From assembly GCA_905182985.1 (NCBI GenBank), contig CAJJDN010000089.1, forward strand, positions 375,404-439,403: 64,000 nucleotides of DNA. Reading direction: 5' to 3'. Both the position numbers and the translations under genes were made by a program. This document shows positions 52,724 through 64,000 of the stretch, piece by piece (position 1 is the stretch's first letter; each line of letters begins with the position of its first letter). This DNA is from Paramecium sonneborni (lineage: Eukaryota > Ciliophora > Oligohymenophorea > Peniculida > Parameciidae). The notes below the pieces were generated by a model. That model ran no database searches. It saw only the letters and a list, made by a program, of their open reading frames with translations, and was not told the origin of the DNA.

Positions 52724-55205
52724 ATGATTTTTAGCAATGGCAATCTATCTGTATTGAATGAATAACAAGATTCTACTAAAATTGATCATATAAAAGCTCA
52801 AAAATGTTGGAGTGTAATTTATAATACATTAATTGAAAACTTTTTAACTTTAAGAAGAGATTGCTAAGAATATTAGACCGAAAACAAAAAAGGTGTTTAT
52901 TTTTAAAATCACAATATGTAAGTATTTAAATAAATAGTATTATTAATAGTGATCAGAGAGAAGAAAGTTTAATGATAAAATTAGAGACTCAAAATATTGA
53001 ATAATTTAAATTTCTAATTTGGCAAGGAGCTCAAAATTCAAATAAAAATTTTATTGGTCATTGGATACCATTCTGGAAAGGAGAAAATTTATGTGCAGGA
53101 GGTTATTATAATAATTAAGGGATTAAAATTGGATTATGGAATTAATTATTTGAATATTATTGGGAGTATAATAATTTATTATAGTAGTAATGCTTAAATA
53201 ACCTTTTATGGAATATATCATAATGGAATAAAAGTTTAAAACTGGAAAATTGTTTATTTAAATCATATAATGTAAAAATATTTATATTATTAGTGGAGGT
53301 GGATAATATAATTAGCTATCTGAAAAATAAGGGAAATGGGTTGAAATTGATTCAAATTTTTATAAGTACTTTAATTAAAATTTCAAAGTCTTAACAAAGT
53401 AAAGCTTATTGGGGAATATCATAAAGGAAAAAAAGTCGGACTTTGGTAAATTATGAATAATTCTAAAATTGTGTATAAATAATTATTATGTTTTTAGAGG
53501 ATTAGGTATATTTGGTTATAATGGAATGAAAAAGGGTAGATGGGTTGAATTATCTGAAAATTTTTGGAAGTAATAAAAGGATTATTTTTATAGTTGTTCC
53601 ATACTTATATAAACAGGAAGGTATCAAAATGGAAAAAAAGAAGGAATTTGGTCAAACGAATTTAAAGAGGATTCAGATAATGATTCTTCAGTTATGTAAG
53701 ATAAAAATAAAATAGTAGTGGAGGAGGTGAATACAATCAAAATGGATTAAAAGATGGAAATTGGATTGAATTACATGAAAATTTTTGGAAGTTATTTAAT
53801 TTCAAGATTATTATAGTTGCTGTTAAGTGACTTATAATGGGAACTATCTTTATGGTAAAAAAATAGGAAAATGGTAAACGATTTACGCAGATAATTTGGT
53901 GTAAGATTTATTTTCTTTTAAATTATAGAGGAGGTGGTACATATAATTATTAAGGAATTAAAATTGAAAAATGGATTGAATTATTCGAAACTTTTTAAGA
54001 GTAATTGTTTATTTATATTTATTAAGCAACTAATAAGTATTTTATCAAGGTCAATATTAATTGGGAATAAAAATTGGAAAATGGGAAATTCTTTATCATG
54101 AAAACGATTTAGGATTATAGAAGTTGTAAGAAATGCTGTAAATTTTAAGAGGCGGAGGTGATTATGATAATAAAGGGAGAAAATAAGGATTTTGGGTAGA
54201 ACCTTATTTTAATTTTTGTGAGTACTAGTAATTAATTTATTTTTAGCTAATGCTAAATCATCTATGTTGGATAATATCATCAGAGTAAAAGAATTGGATA
54301 ATGGAAGATTAATTTTAGAGTTAATTCAAATGAACAATTCTTATTAATGTAAAAACAGAATTTAATCTTTAAAAGAGGAGAAGGTTTTTATGACTAAAAA
54401 GGTAGAAAATAAGGAAATTGGGTAGAATTGTAGGAAAATTTCTGGAAGTATATTATTTCCTTCAAAAATTTAGTTACAATCAAATTTTATTTTTAGGTTA
54501 ATATGAAAAAGGTAGAAAAATAGGAAAATGGGATACAAGCTATAGAAATTAATCTGATTAAGAATTTAGACTTATGTATTGTTATAATCGAATTTAAGTG
54601 GAGGTGGTTATTATAATCATAATACATTAAAAGAAGGATATTGGGTAGAATTATTTTTCAATTTTAATGCGTATTTAAACTGATTTATTCATCAATAGCG
54701 TATTGCCAGTAATTTTTGCTGGAATTTATATAAATGGAATAAAAGTAGGGGACTGGAACTATTTTTATTAAAAAAAATCAGAAATAGAATTTTATTAATG
54801 GTAATAATACTTTTTTAATTTTAAGTGGTGGAGGTAGCTTTGATTAGAATGGTATTAAAATAGGGAAATGGAATGAGTTACATAATAACTTTGGTAGGTA
54901 CTTTAAGTTATGTGATTCTAGATTTTATGAAGTAAAAATGATAGGGTATTATTTAAATGGAATAAAATAAGGTATCTGGCAAACTATTTACGAAAATAAA
55001 TAAATGTGAAATATTAATTATAGTTTAGAGCTGGAGGAAAATATAATTAAAATGGATTTAAAGATGGTCTGTGGTTGGAAATGGCTGAATATTTCTGCGA
55101 GTTTTTATATTTAATTATATTAGTTCAATAAAAACAATAATATCTAAGGTGTATAAAAATGGAATCGAACAAAGTCAGACTCAAAATTTGATAAATCTAA
55201 TGTGA
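52724..55205 (+). CDS. MORN-like repeat protein, two introns per repeat
   Basis: ATG 52724 to TGA 55203-55205. After an N-terminal region of ~120 residues with one intron, about ten copies of a Gly/Trp-rich unit follow. Each reads SGGGxYNxxGxKxGxWxELxENFW then VxYxGxYxNGxKxGxW. Unit starts near 53293, 53498, 53714, 53930, 54150, 54376, 54600, 54825 and 55029 give a genomic period of 204-226 bp. Each unit is split by two short introns at constant points. One falls after NFW (for example GTAATAAAAGG...TAG near 53570) and one just before SGGG (for example GTAAGATAAAA...TAG near 53696). MORN-type sheets bind membranes or other proteins. The introns restore the frame wherever I checked, so the gene is probably live. 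Confidence 0.85.
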
Positions 55206-55538
55206 TTCAAAGTTATAAATAATTGCTATAAATTAAATTATTAATTTGATTTATGAATAATCATTCATACAAATGATAACAAGAAACCTTAATTTTAGAT
55301 CTAATAAATGTTAGAGTAAAAGTATTCAAGCATAAATCTAGAAAATGTAATATCAAGTTTAAAAATAAGTCAACTAATATTACAACTGATATTTTTTTTC
55401 AATAAAATACATCCATTTAAAATATTTTAATAAGAATTAATTTAATCAGAGGCTTTTAATTCAATAATTGGAAGATTAAATGGGTTAGTAAATTCAATGA
55501 GCTTTCTGATAATCTAACAACCTTTCATTTTTTTTAGA

Positions 55539-55772
55539 ATGGCTGAGTCATTATTAATTTTCTCGTTTGCAAGATTCTACGATAATATTTCAATCAAATT
55601 TACTAAGCGCTTAACCTAAATTTAACTTCAAATTACAAGAGAAAATTCTGAAAATATTACACTAAAAATCCAAAAGAAAACCTTTTAATTTCATTTAGCC
55701 AATTAAAATCAATTAAATTTTGGTGATTAATATATTTTTAGAAGAATTAACTAGATCTTTTTTATTTTCTGA
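55539..55772 (+). CDS. short hypothetical frame, doubtful
   Basis: A 77-codon frame from ATG 55539 to TGA reads MAESLLIFSFARFYDNISIK and is moderately basic. It has no relatives I recognise and could be chance. It lies in an otherwise empty 1.5-kb interval between the MORN-like and WD40 genes. Confidence 0.2.
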
Positions 55773-56708
55773 GAATTAAGTTTAAGGAAAACGAAATTAT
55801 ATATATTAAAAACACTTTTAGTAATGTAGGAACTATAAATTTTACACACTATTTTAATATATGTATAGATTTTTGAAAGTCAAAATTTACAGTAAGTAGA
55901 ATTTGATACATTCAAGTAATATAAAAATGTATTGCAAGGTAAATGATTTTCTTAATTATTGTTTAAGTTCAATCACATATATTAAATATCTAAATAATAT
56001 TTTATCAATTTAATTTCTGTGTAAATAAACTTAATTTTGAAACTAAAATGCATACTAATATAAAATCTAACTGCAAGTAATTTCAATTTAAATAGTTATA
56101 ATTTTTAAATAAATAATTGTTGTGAAAATACAAAATCTTATCTAACACTACTATTAATTATGCTAATTGTTCTAGTTGATTGAGTTCTTTAACATAAAAT
56201 AAAGCTTGAACCCTTAATTGTAAAACTAGTTGAATTGAAGATAAATTTGCCAATTTATAGTTAACTACTTCTAATTATACTAATAGTGAGGATTATAAGA
56301 AATAGTTGTGTAAGTATCGTAAATAATTTTTATTATAATTATGAAGATATCACTTGTAGTAATTATTATTAGCGTATTGTCTAATGTATAGTTATTACTC
56401 TCATTTTGATTGTTCTGATGTCTACCACATCATTGCAACAACTGGATACCCTCAATATATTAATTAATACAATATAGTTATATTGCAATAATTAAAATGA
56501 TATTTATTCTTATATGTTAAATAGCTATTAATTAATAGTTATTTAAAACCAAAAAATTGATTGATTTGCAATAATTAACAAATTTTTTAAGATTATTTAG
56601 ATTCATTATTATCAATGAAGTTGAAGGAATTAAATAAATATTGATGATAAATATATTCATATATAATAGAAATCAAAATCATTTAATAAAATATCTTATA
56701 ATATTGAA
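55773..56708. other. intergenic, nothing recognised
   Basis: AT-rich DNA upstream of the WD40 gene. No coding frame or RNA gene was recognised. Confidence 0.5.
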
Positions 56709-57815
56709 ATGCAAACAATTTCTGAATCAAATGTAATCAATGAAGCTCAGAAATTATAGATACCTTAAATATAAGAAAAAGAAACTCAGATGCTTATAAA
56801 TTCAATATCATAAAATAGTCAATAATCATCAATAATTACATCTAATTAATAAAATAGTTAACCATTCACTTATTAATTGATACGACAACACTCAATTAAA
56901 TAAGAATAATTGTATTATGCATTTGCTGTTAATATAGATTGTTCAATATTAATTGCTGGTAGCTATAAATAAATAAAAGTGTTTGAATTTATATAAGGAA
57001 TATTAAAATAAATTTAAAAATTAAATGAACATGTATAATATATATGGACTTTAAATTTCATGAAAAGATCGGATTAGTTTATATCTGGAAGCGAGGATAA
57101 GACAATCATAATTTGGAAAAAAAATCTAAATAATTCATGGGATTTCTAATAAAAATTGATTGGACATAAAGGGGGAATTGTATGTTTGTTGTTAAATAAT
57201 AATGAAGACATTATAGTATCTGGTAGTTAAGATAAAAAGATTAAATTTTGGTAGAAGTAAAATGAATGGATGTGCTCTCAGACAATTACAAATCATACAA
57301 ATATTGTATATGGATTAAGTTTCAATGAATAATAAAATAAATTGATATCTTGTGCAGGCGATAGTTCAATTTTAATAATTGAACAATAAGAACAGAATAA
57401 ATCTTGGATTGTAACATAAAAGATAACAGTGGAATAATTTGGATATAGATTATGCTTTATCGATAGTAATACATTTACATTCTAACCTTATGGGAAGTAA
57501 TACATAAATATTTTTCAGATGAATACTGAAAAATATTATATCAAGACAAAGGATATTTCTGTAAAAGGTGGTCAATCTGATAATTGTTTTTTTCCCTAAT
57601 AATATATCAAATCAAAATGTATGCTTGTGAATAAGCGTAATTCAATTGTAAGTTTAATAAGGAACAAAAAAAATGGAGAGTTTATAACCGAAGAATCTAT
57701 TGAATTCGGAAGTTAAGATATTTTTGGATATATGACTGAGGATGGATAGTATTTGATCACTTGGGATAATAAGTAAAGAGAAATTCAGATCAGAAAATAT
57801 TTGGAGAAATAATGA
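56709..57815 (+). CDS. WD40-repeat protein
   Basis: A single intact frame of 368 residues, ATG 56709 to TGA 57813-57815, without introns. About 60 Gln/Ser/Asn-rich residues precede the propeller. WD-type strands follow: ISGSEDKTIIIWKK, VSGSQDKKIKFWQ, ISCAGDSSILII, and at the C-terminus YLITWDNKQREIQIRKY. The first, second and last blades are the best preserved. Blade order and the closing TEDG..LITWDN motif match the gene at 18161 and the pseudogene at 36840, so all derive from one multigene family. A scaffold role is inferred; no catalytic domain is seen. Confidence 0.9.
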
Positions 57816-58513
57816 GTTATTGAGTTTTATAAAATTTAGAATTAATCAAATATTTAAAATTATTTTATTTAAGTTAATCAATGGGAACTTTAACATTAAA
57901 TTCATAGCAAATTTTAAATGGTAGGGTTATTGTTGATTTTCCTATTTTCAAAAACAAACTCTTTATAATGAAATTTCTTATACTGCTTTTATTGATTTAT
58001 ATATTATTTCTTCGATTTCAGTGAGAATATTGATAAAATTGTTAAGTAATACCAATTAGTAATCAATTAATTTTTGTAATCATTTAACAACAAACATTAT
58101 TTTAATTATACAAGAATCTATTTCTAAAGCATTTTATAAATTTAAAGTACCTAAATAATATGTTTTGATACCTAATCTGAATAACGAGTAGCCGACATCC
58201 AGTAAAATAGCTATACTTAAATGAGAAGGGAATCAAGATAATTAAAAATATTATAGAGAAGTAAAACAAAAATTTTAGGAATAATTAAAATCTAATAAAG
58301 AAAAATGCATAACTTAAACAAAAAATTATTTATATAAGACCTTAACAATGATAATACATAAATCTAAAATATCAGATTAAAACACAAAAATAAATTATTA
58401 TTAAGGCTTTCATTTTTTCAACCACTTCAAATGCCATTTTTGACTTTGAGAACTTTTTTTCATATTTATCTTATTAAATTAACATAAATTCTATATTTTT
58501 TTAAAAAAAGATT
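57816..58513. other. intergenic, nothing recognised
   Basis: About 0.7 kb of AT-rich sequence between two co-oriented WD40 genes. No further gene is supported. Confidence 0.5.
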
Positions 58514-61176
58514 ATGGATTGTACAAATGACTAGAAAGTAGATCTATCTGAGATTTTTGCTCAAGTTAAAGATATTGATGAATAAATATTTAGAGACATG
58601 TTTTAATTCTTAAGAAAAGAAAAAATCTCAAGTTGCCTTGGATATCTTCAGCTAATTGAGAATCAACAATCAATTGAATAATATATTTTAAATATAGACA
58701 GTTTATCATTTGAGGATATTGAAAAGAAGCAAAATGTTATTAGAAAAAATATTAAAAAAATAACAAATGTTCTCGAATAAATTAAGGATCATGACTTTTC
58801 TAAATATGGTGTTTCATCTAGAAAAGACTAAGAAATTAACAAAGATATCATTAAGCAAATGGCAGAGAATAACAAGATAATTTAATTTTTAAAATTTTTA
58901 GTTCATCTAACATCCATAGATGAACATTTCATAGTAAGTGGATCCAATTCTTTGAGATTGCTAATCGAAATGAAAATTGATCTAACAAACGAATGTTTTT
59001 CAAATATAAAGATTAAGGATATCTCTTTAATAGGAAGTAATTTTACAAAATGTAATTTAAGTGGATCAGAATTCAATAATATAGAAATTAGTGGAATCAA
59101 CTTAAATCAAGCTTAACTATTTAATTGTTAATGGAGGGACTTGAAAATAGATTAATTCAAAAAATTGGTTGGACATAGTGATTAAGTTACGTCAGTTTGC
59201 TATTCTCCTGATGGGTCGACAATAGCATCTGGCAGTAGAGATAATTCTATTCGGTTATGGGATGCTAAGAAAGGATAACCAAAAGCCATATTGTAAGGCC
59301 ATAGTGGTTGGGTAAAATCAGTCTGCTTCTCTCCTGATAATGGTACTTTAGCATCTGGTAGTTATGATAACACAATCCTTTTATGGTGTGTTAAGACAGG
59401 ATTATAAATAGCAAAATTGAATGGTCATACTAGTAATGTCTGGTCGATATGCTTCTCACCTGATGGTACTACTTTAGCCTCTGGTAGTGATGATAGGTCT
59501 GTCCGTTTATGGAATGTTAAGTTAGGATAATAGAAAGCTTAATTGGATGGTCATTCATTTGGAGTCTGGTCAGTTTGCTTTTCTTCTGATGGTACAACAT
59601 TAGCATCTGGAAGTCGAGATAAGTCTATATGTTTATGGGATATTAAGACTGGAAAATAAAAAGCCAGATTCAATGGTCATAGTGAATGGGTATAATCAGT
59701 ATGCTTTTCTCCAGATGGTACTAAATTAGCATCTGGTAGCAGCGATAAGTCTATCCGTTTATGGGATCTTAAGACTGGACAATAAAAAGCCAAATTGAGT
59801 GGACATACTAGTTATGTCAACTCAATATGCTTCTCTCTTGATGGTGATACTTTAGCATCTGGTAGTCACGATAAGTCTATCCATTTATGGTCAATTAAGA
59901 CAGGATAATAAACAGCTAAATTGAATTGTCATAATAGTAATGTCTATTCAGTATGCTTCTCTCCTGATGGTTCTACATTAGCATCGGGCAGCGATGATAA
60001 GTTCGTCCGTTTGTGGAATGTTAAAGCAGAATATGAAAAAGCTAAATTGGATGGTCATACGAACATTGTCTACTCAGTGTCCTTTTCTCCTGATAGTAAA
60101 ACATTAGCATCTTGTAGTGCAGATAACTCTATCTGTTTATGGGATGTTAAGACTGGATATTAAAAAGCCAAATTTGATGGTCATAGCGATTCAGTTTAAT
60201 CAGTCTGCTTTTCTCCTGATTGTACTACATTAGCATCTGGTAGTTGTGATAACTCTATCCTTTTATGGGATATCAAGACAAGATAATTAAAAGCAAAATT
60301 TGAAGGTCATAATAAGAAAATCTAATCAGTATGCTTCTGTCCTTATGGTAGTACACTAGTATCTGGGAGCCTTGATAAGTCTATCCTTTTATGGGATCTT
60401 AAGACTGGACAATAAAAAGCCAAATTGGATGGTCATACCAATGGAATTCTATCAGTATGCTTCTCTACTGATGGTACTACTGTAGCATCTGGTAGTTGTG
60501 ACAAGTCTATTCGTTTATGGGATATAAAGACCAGAAAGAAAAAAGCTAAATTAGAAGGTCATAAAGGTGGAATCAACTCAATATGTTTCTCTCCTGATGG
60601 TTCTACATTAGTATCTGGGAGCGTTGATAAATCTATCCGTTTATGGAATGTTAGAAAAGCACAATAAAAAAAAAAAATTAATGGTCATAGTAGTTCTGTT
60701 TATACAGTATGTTTTTCTCCTGATGGTACAACAATAGCATCTGGGAGCCTTGATAAGTCTATCCGTTTATGGGATCTTAAGACTGGGCAATAAAAAGCCA
60801 TTTTGGATGGACACATTGATGGGATCCAATCAGTAAGCTTCTCTCCTGATGGAATGATATTGGCATCTGGCAGTGCAGATATGTCAATTTGTTTATGGTA
60901 TGTTAAAACAGAAAAAGAAATTTAGCCCTCTCATCAAGATATTTTTACATAATTTACACCTTTGCTATATTAAGAAAAATCCCTAACATTAAAAGGTATT
61001 TATTTTTTATTGATTCAGTCAACCCATAAATTCCTATTCTTGTTATTGGCAAAAATCCTTGTTTGTTAGCAAATGGAGCCTTAATACAATAAGGAAAATT
61101 TTTAACTTCAGAGGGAGAAGATTTAAGAGCATTTTTAAAAGATAGAGGGAGCGTTATTTTGGAAAGTTAATTGTGA
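58514..61176 (+). CDS. pentapeptide plus 14 x WD40 protein
   Basis: ATG 58514 to TGA 61174-61176, 879 residues, with one 23-nt intron (60996-61018). The N-terminal ~160 residues are helical and coiled-coil-like ([18 protein letters not shown]). Residues ~170-215 form a short pentapeptide-type ladder ([30 protein letters not shown]). Fourteen near-identical WD40 units of 42 residues follow, each of the form GH...V.[34 protein letters not shown]. Fourteen units fit two seven-bladed propellers. After the intron, a conserved-looking tail ([24 protein letters not shown]) closes the protein. GC content is visibly higher than in neighbouring genes, matching the conserved repeats. A scaffold role is inferred. 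Confidence 0.95.
59163..60910 (+). repeat. 14 tandem 126-bp WD40-coding repeats
   Basis: Strings such as GCATCTGGTAG and TCTATCCGTTTATGGGAT recur every 126 bp through the array, with blocks of the third-base choices shared between units. This points to recent unit duplication or gene conversion rather than only protein-level selection. No intron interrupts the array. Confidence 0.95.
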
Positions 61177-61724
61177 TCAAGATTATTAAATATTATATTA
61201 ATTTCCTTTCTTCTAATATTATTATTATTATTCAACCGCACTCTTCATTGTACTGTGGATAATATCTGATATTTATGACTTTAAGAATTTAATTATTATA
61301 ACTTAATATCTATTAGTTAAACTCAATTTTTATAATTTCTAAAAAAATGCCTAAAGTTTATTAAAATAGATTAGGTTTAATATTATTCACACCACTTGGT
61401 TTTAAATGTTATATAACTTCTTTTAATGCCCAGAACTGATATATTTTGTTTGATTTCGTATTTAAGAAATAGAAAAGAGGATAACCTTACGCTATGAGAT
61501 GCTTGAATTTTAGAGGGATTTAGTATTTCTAACTTTAGGGTTTGAACAGGCGTTTACTTTAATTGAAAATATTAATTATATCAATTAATAATGGTTTTTG
61601 CTGGCAATTCTTGTTGCTAGATATGAGGATTTTTTCGATAATTGCCAATCACTTTTCATTAAATAAAGGATGAGTTATTAAAAGTCTATATATGGGCGTT
61701 AATCTTGACTAAGGAGGCAACTTT

Positions 61725-61976
61725 ATGTCATACAAGTGTTAAGTTCATAAAATAAATTTACAAGTTTAAAAACTGAATACTCTTGAAATCTAATAAATTC
61801 TTAAAAAGAAAGGCATCACTTAAGCAAAATTATCTAGATTTGAAATAGAGATTGAAAATATTTAATATAAGCAGATTTAATCTAATCAAAATCAACTATA
61901 TAAACGTCACTAAATCAAATATTAAGAAATCAATTTTACATAAATTAGATGTCATTAGCTATTCATGATGATTTGA
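61725..61976 (+). CDS. short hypothetical frame, doubtful
   Basis: An 83-codon frame, ATG 61725 to TGA 61974-61976, reads MSYKCQVHKINLQVQKL then KGITQAKLSRFEIEIENIQY. It is Gln/Lys-rich with no domain. It converges with the minus-strand frame ending at 61984. It may be a real small gene or an eroded piece of one. Confidence 0.3.
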
Positions 61977-61983
61977 TAAAACT

Positions 61984-62436
61984 TCATCCTCTCTAATAAA
62001 TTATATCTTCTTTCCACAATTCTATATTTTTCAAATTCCAATCAAAAATCTCCTCTTATGAAATAGCTAAGGATTATGTATCCTCTACATCTTCATCTAG
62101 TTCCCATAAATTCTCACCAGTAAAAAATTATCTATTATTGTTAAGTACAGCAATAATTGTTTCTATATTGCTAAAATTATTTTCATTCTTATTCAATTAT
62201 GTGCTTTATCTTTTTAAACTAGTGCCAAATTATAAAGTCTTTCCAACCAAAAATTTATGAATTGACTTTAAAAATGATCTAAATAATGTTTGAATTTTAT
62301 TCTTCTTTTAACTTCTTTAAATAATCTTAAGTCAATTAATTTATTTCAACTCAGGAATGTAATCAAGGTAACTCTAGGGTAATGGATTATATTTTTTCTT
62401 ATAAAGTTTAAAATTAGAAGGCTCTGATTTCATCAT
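61984..62436 (-). pseudogene. small coding region, unknown, with in-frame TGA
   Basis: From ATG 62436 to TGA 61984 one register reads SEPSNFKLYKKKYNPLPQSY, LDYIPELKQIN, then after an in-frame TGA at codon 35 (62332-62334) continues well (FLKSIHKFLVGKTLQFGTSL, FTGENLWELDEDVEDTQSL, FDWNLKNIELWKED). A 25-nt GT...AG segment covers that TGA, but its removal would change the frame. So this is probably a nonsense mutation or an unresolved intron. Acidic Trp-containing C-terminus; no family recognised. Confidence 0.45.
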
Positions 62437-63617
62437 TTAAGTTTTGTTTAGAATAATCCTTTGATATGCTTGAAATTAATTTATAAAAGCACCATCTTAA
62501 TCTAATATGATCAAATATATTCTAAAATCCCTAATAATCCTTAAAAAGTAGTTTTAGATGATTCAATTTAATTTATTACTACCAAAAGATATTGGAGGAA
62601 TCTATTCTGGAGATATCATTCGCTTAGATATTTATGATTAATTTGTTACTTGCAATTAAGCTCAAAATATAAAAATTCTTAAATGATAAATTTAGATTAT
62701 TGGTTTATGGTTTCTGAAAAATTTTGATATAATTTAACTATTCTATAATATTCTATAGAATAATTAGTTGATTTTTTATTAATGTTATACAAATTATTAT
62801 TTGCAGAGCTTCAATAAAGAACACTCAGTAACTGCTAATTTATCCTTTAATCTATCAAAAAACCTAGATTGACAAACTTAGAATGAAAATACTTAATGAT
62901 TGCTTAAATACAGAGATGAACTTTAAAATATAAAAAGAGATATTTAATTAGACGATATAGAAAAATCATAATTGATATAGACAAATTGAATTTAGACGTT
63001 TTAGAGTAAATTATATCTCAAAACTAACAATCATCATGTTATTAAATTCTTTATAATTAGTTAAGACCATAAATCTGATTAAAGTTATTTTAATGAACTG
63101 GGTTTATATATTTAATTTAAATTTTTTTTCATTTATAAATGCTCAATAATAATACCTATATGATATCAAGTTAAATATGATAACTTTTATAAATTTAATT
63201 AATTAAAGAAAGGGTAATTTACTGTATTAACAAAAATAATGACATTAAACTTAAATCTTATGACTAAAGTATCCCAAACAATATTTTGACGATATTGATA
63301 GAATCTCGATGTCATTTTATAATTTAATTTGTAAAAGCCATCATGAAAATTTTAGTAATTGGAATTCAAATAAGGCAAAGTAAATGAGCTGATCTGGAGT
63401 AACAATTATATTTTAGCAGATTATTTTCAAAAAGTACATTTTATTACAGATGAAATACTCCTTCTAACTTCTGAATTCGGTTCCAGATTAAAAATTGAAG
63501 ATTAAGTAAATTATTTAGTATTAGGATAGAAATTTTGGATTTCTGGAATTACTCATACCATCATAATAATTAAATTAAAGATTCATCATTTGGTTTGGGT
63601 TATTTTAAAAAATATGA
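62437..63617. other. subtelomeric DNA with weak coding traces
   Basis: No gene can be supported. Near 63415-63600 the plus strand reads DYFQKVHFITDEILLLTSEF, then GSRLKIEDQVNYLVLGQKFW, with good composition, in a register different from the final open frame. The two may belong to one broken gene. Confidence 0.35.
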
Positions 63618-63954
63618 AGAGATGAACCAAAATAATAATCAAGCAACTTTTTATATCCAGATTAATATATTTAAAGGATAGAAATTAGATTTTAATATTG
63701 GCTGAATAATTAAGAAGATCAAAAGACAAACATAGAATCAGTTAGTGTGAGATCCAAAGTAAATAGAAAGTATTACTTAAAATAATATAATAAATAGAAT
63801 GCAATCAAAAAGATGATTTAATAAAAGAAGTTTGAAAAGAAGTAAACTAGGCTTAATGAACAAAAAAATAAGGAATTTGAAAAAAAAAAAATTAGATAGG
63901 AACAAGATAGGAAACAATAAATAGAAGTAGAATAAAATAAAAAATATACAAGAA
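63618..63954 (+). CDS. Lys/Glu/Gln-rich frame cut by the telomere, 3' end missing
   Basis: After TGA 63615-63617 a frame stays open for 112 codons up to the telomere repeats and would run into them. It reads EDQKTNIESVSVRSKVNRKY, then a heptad-like charged stretch (KKQTRLNEQKNKEFEKKK, RQEQDRKQQIEVEQ). This looks like the coiled-coil part of a protein whose 5' part lies upstream, perhaps with a break near 63600. The telomere was added inside it. No start codon or family is claimed. Confidence 0.4.
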
Positions 63955-64000
63955 GGGGTTTGGGGTTGGGGTTGGGGTTGGGGTTGGGGTTGGGGTTGGG
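63955..64000 (+). repeat. telomere, GGGGTT repeats
   Basis: One GGGGTTT unit followed by GGGGTT units to the last base. The G-rich strand points outward at the right end, as expected for a chromosome terminus. GGGGTT is the Tetrahymena/Paramecium-type repeat. The joint to unique DNA lies at about 63954/63955. Confidence 0.98.

Noticed and set aside
59921..60667. Two separate 80-residue WD40 genes
   Set aside because: Both are slices of the single 14-repeat gene between Gln codons TAA.
59163..60910. CRISPR-like array
   Set aside because: The regular 126-bp period codes for WD40 blades with no spacer structure; the genome is eukaryotic.
1..64000. Germline internal eliminated sequences as the cause of frame breaks
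   Set aside because: No TA-bounded insert of suitable size restored any frame; small introns or one-base slips explained those I could resolve.
1..64000. tRNA or rRNA genes
   Set aside because: No cloverleaf with conserved arms or rRNA signature was recognised by eye; a dedicated search would be needed to exclude tRNAs.

Overview
The window is macronuclear DNA of a Paramecium-like ciliate and runs into a chromosome end. Three observations support this. (1) The last 46 bases are GGGGTT telomere repeats. (2) Long frames become continuous only if TAA and TAG are read as Gln and TGA is the sole stop; one such frame is 8.5 kb long. (3) Coding regions are cut by tiny GT...AG introns of about 20-28 nt. 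The DNA is very AT-rich. Standard-code gene finding sees only scraps here, so every gene below was read with the ciliate code.

Left part (1-13.5 kb): a giant secreted Cys-rich/beta-helix surface protein open at the left edge (1-5501, -), a UPF1-like SF1 helicase with a broken frame (6399-8655, +), a disrupted unknown gene, a small membrane protein (10276-10836, +), a WD40 protein (11199-12227, -) and a small secreted discoidin-like protein (12995-13537, -).

Middle (13.5-43.5 kb): intact genes mixed with clearly decayed ones. Intact or nearly so: a WD40 protein (18161-19317, +), an M1 aminopeptidase (20313-22326, +), a Cys-rich DUF4215-type membrane protein (23179-27153, -) and a TPR protein built almost wholly of one-TPR exons (30521-33793, -). 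Decayed: a reverse-transcriptase-like fragment, a TRIM-like B-box/coiled-coil/SPRY gene carrying a fresh 135-bp tandem duplication, a Rab-like GTPase, a DEAD-box C-terminus, a second WD40 gene, and a copy of the DUF4215 gene.

Right part (43.5-64 kb): a 2850-residue VLIG-like giant GTPase with two G-domain-like regions, a zinc-binding Cys/His cluster and a C-terminal vWA domain (43509-52083, -). Then come a MORN-like repeat protein with two introns per repeat (52724-55205, +), a WD40 protein (56709-57815, +), a pentapeptide plus 14xWD40 protein (58514-61176, +), poorly resolved small genes, and an open frame that runs straight into the telomere.

The content fits a subtelomeric region rich in expanding and dying multigene families (WD40, TPR, Cys-rich surface proteins). 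Because the 8.5-kb and 3.9-kb genes are free of indels, the frame breaks elsewhere are more likely real decay than base-calling noise.
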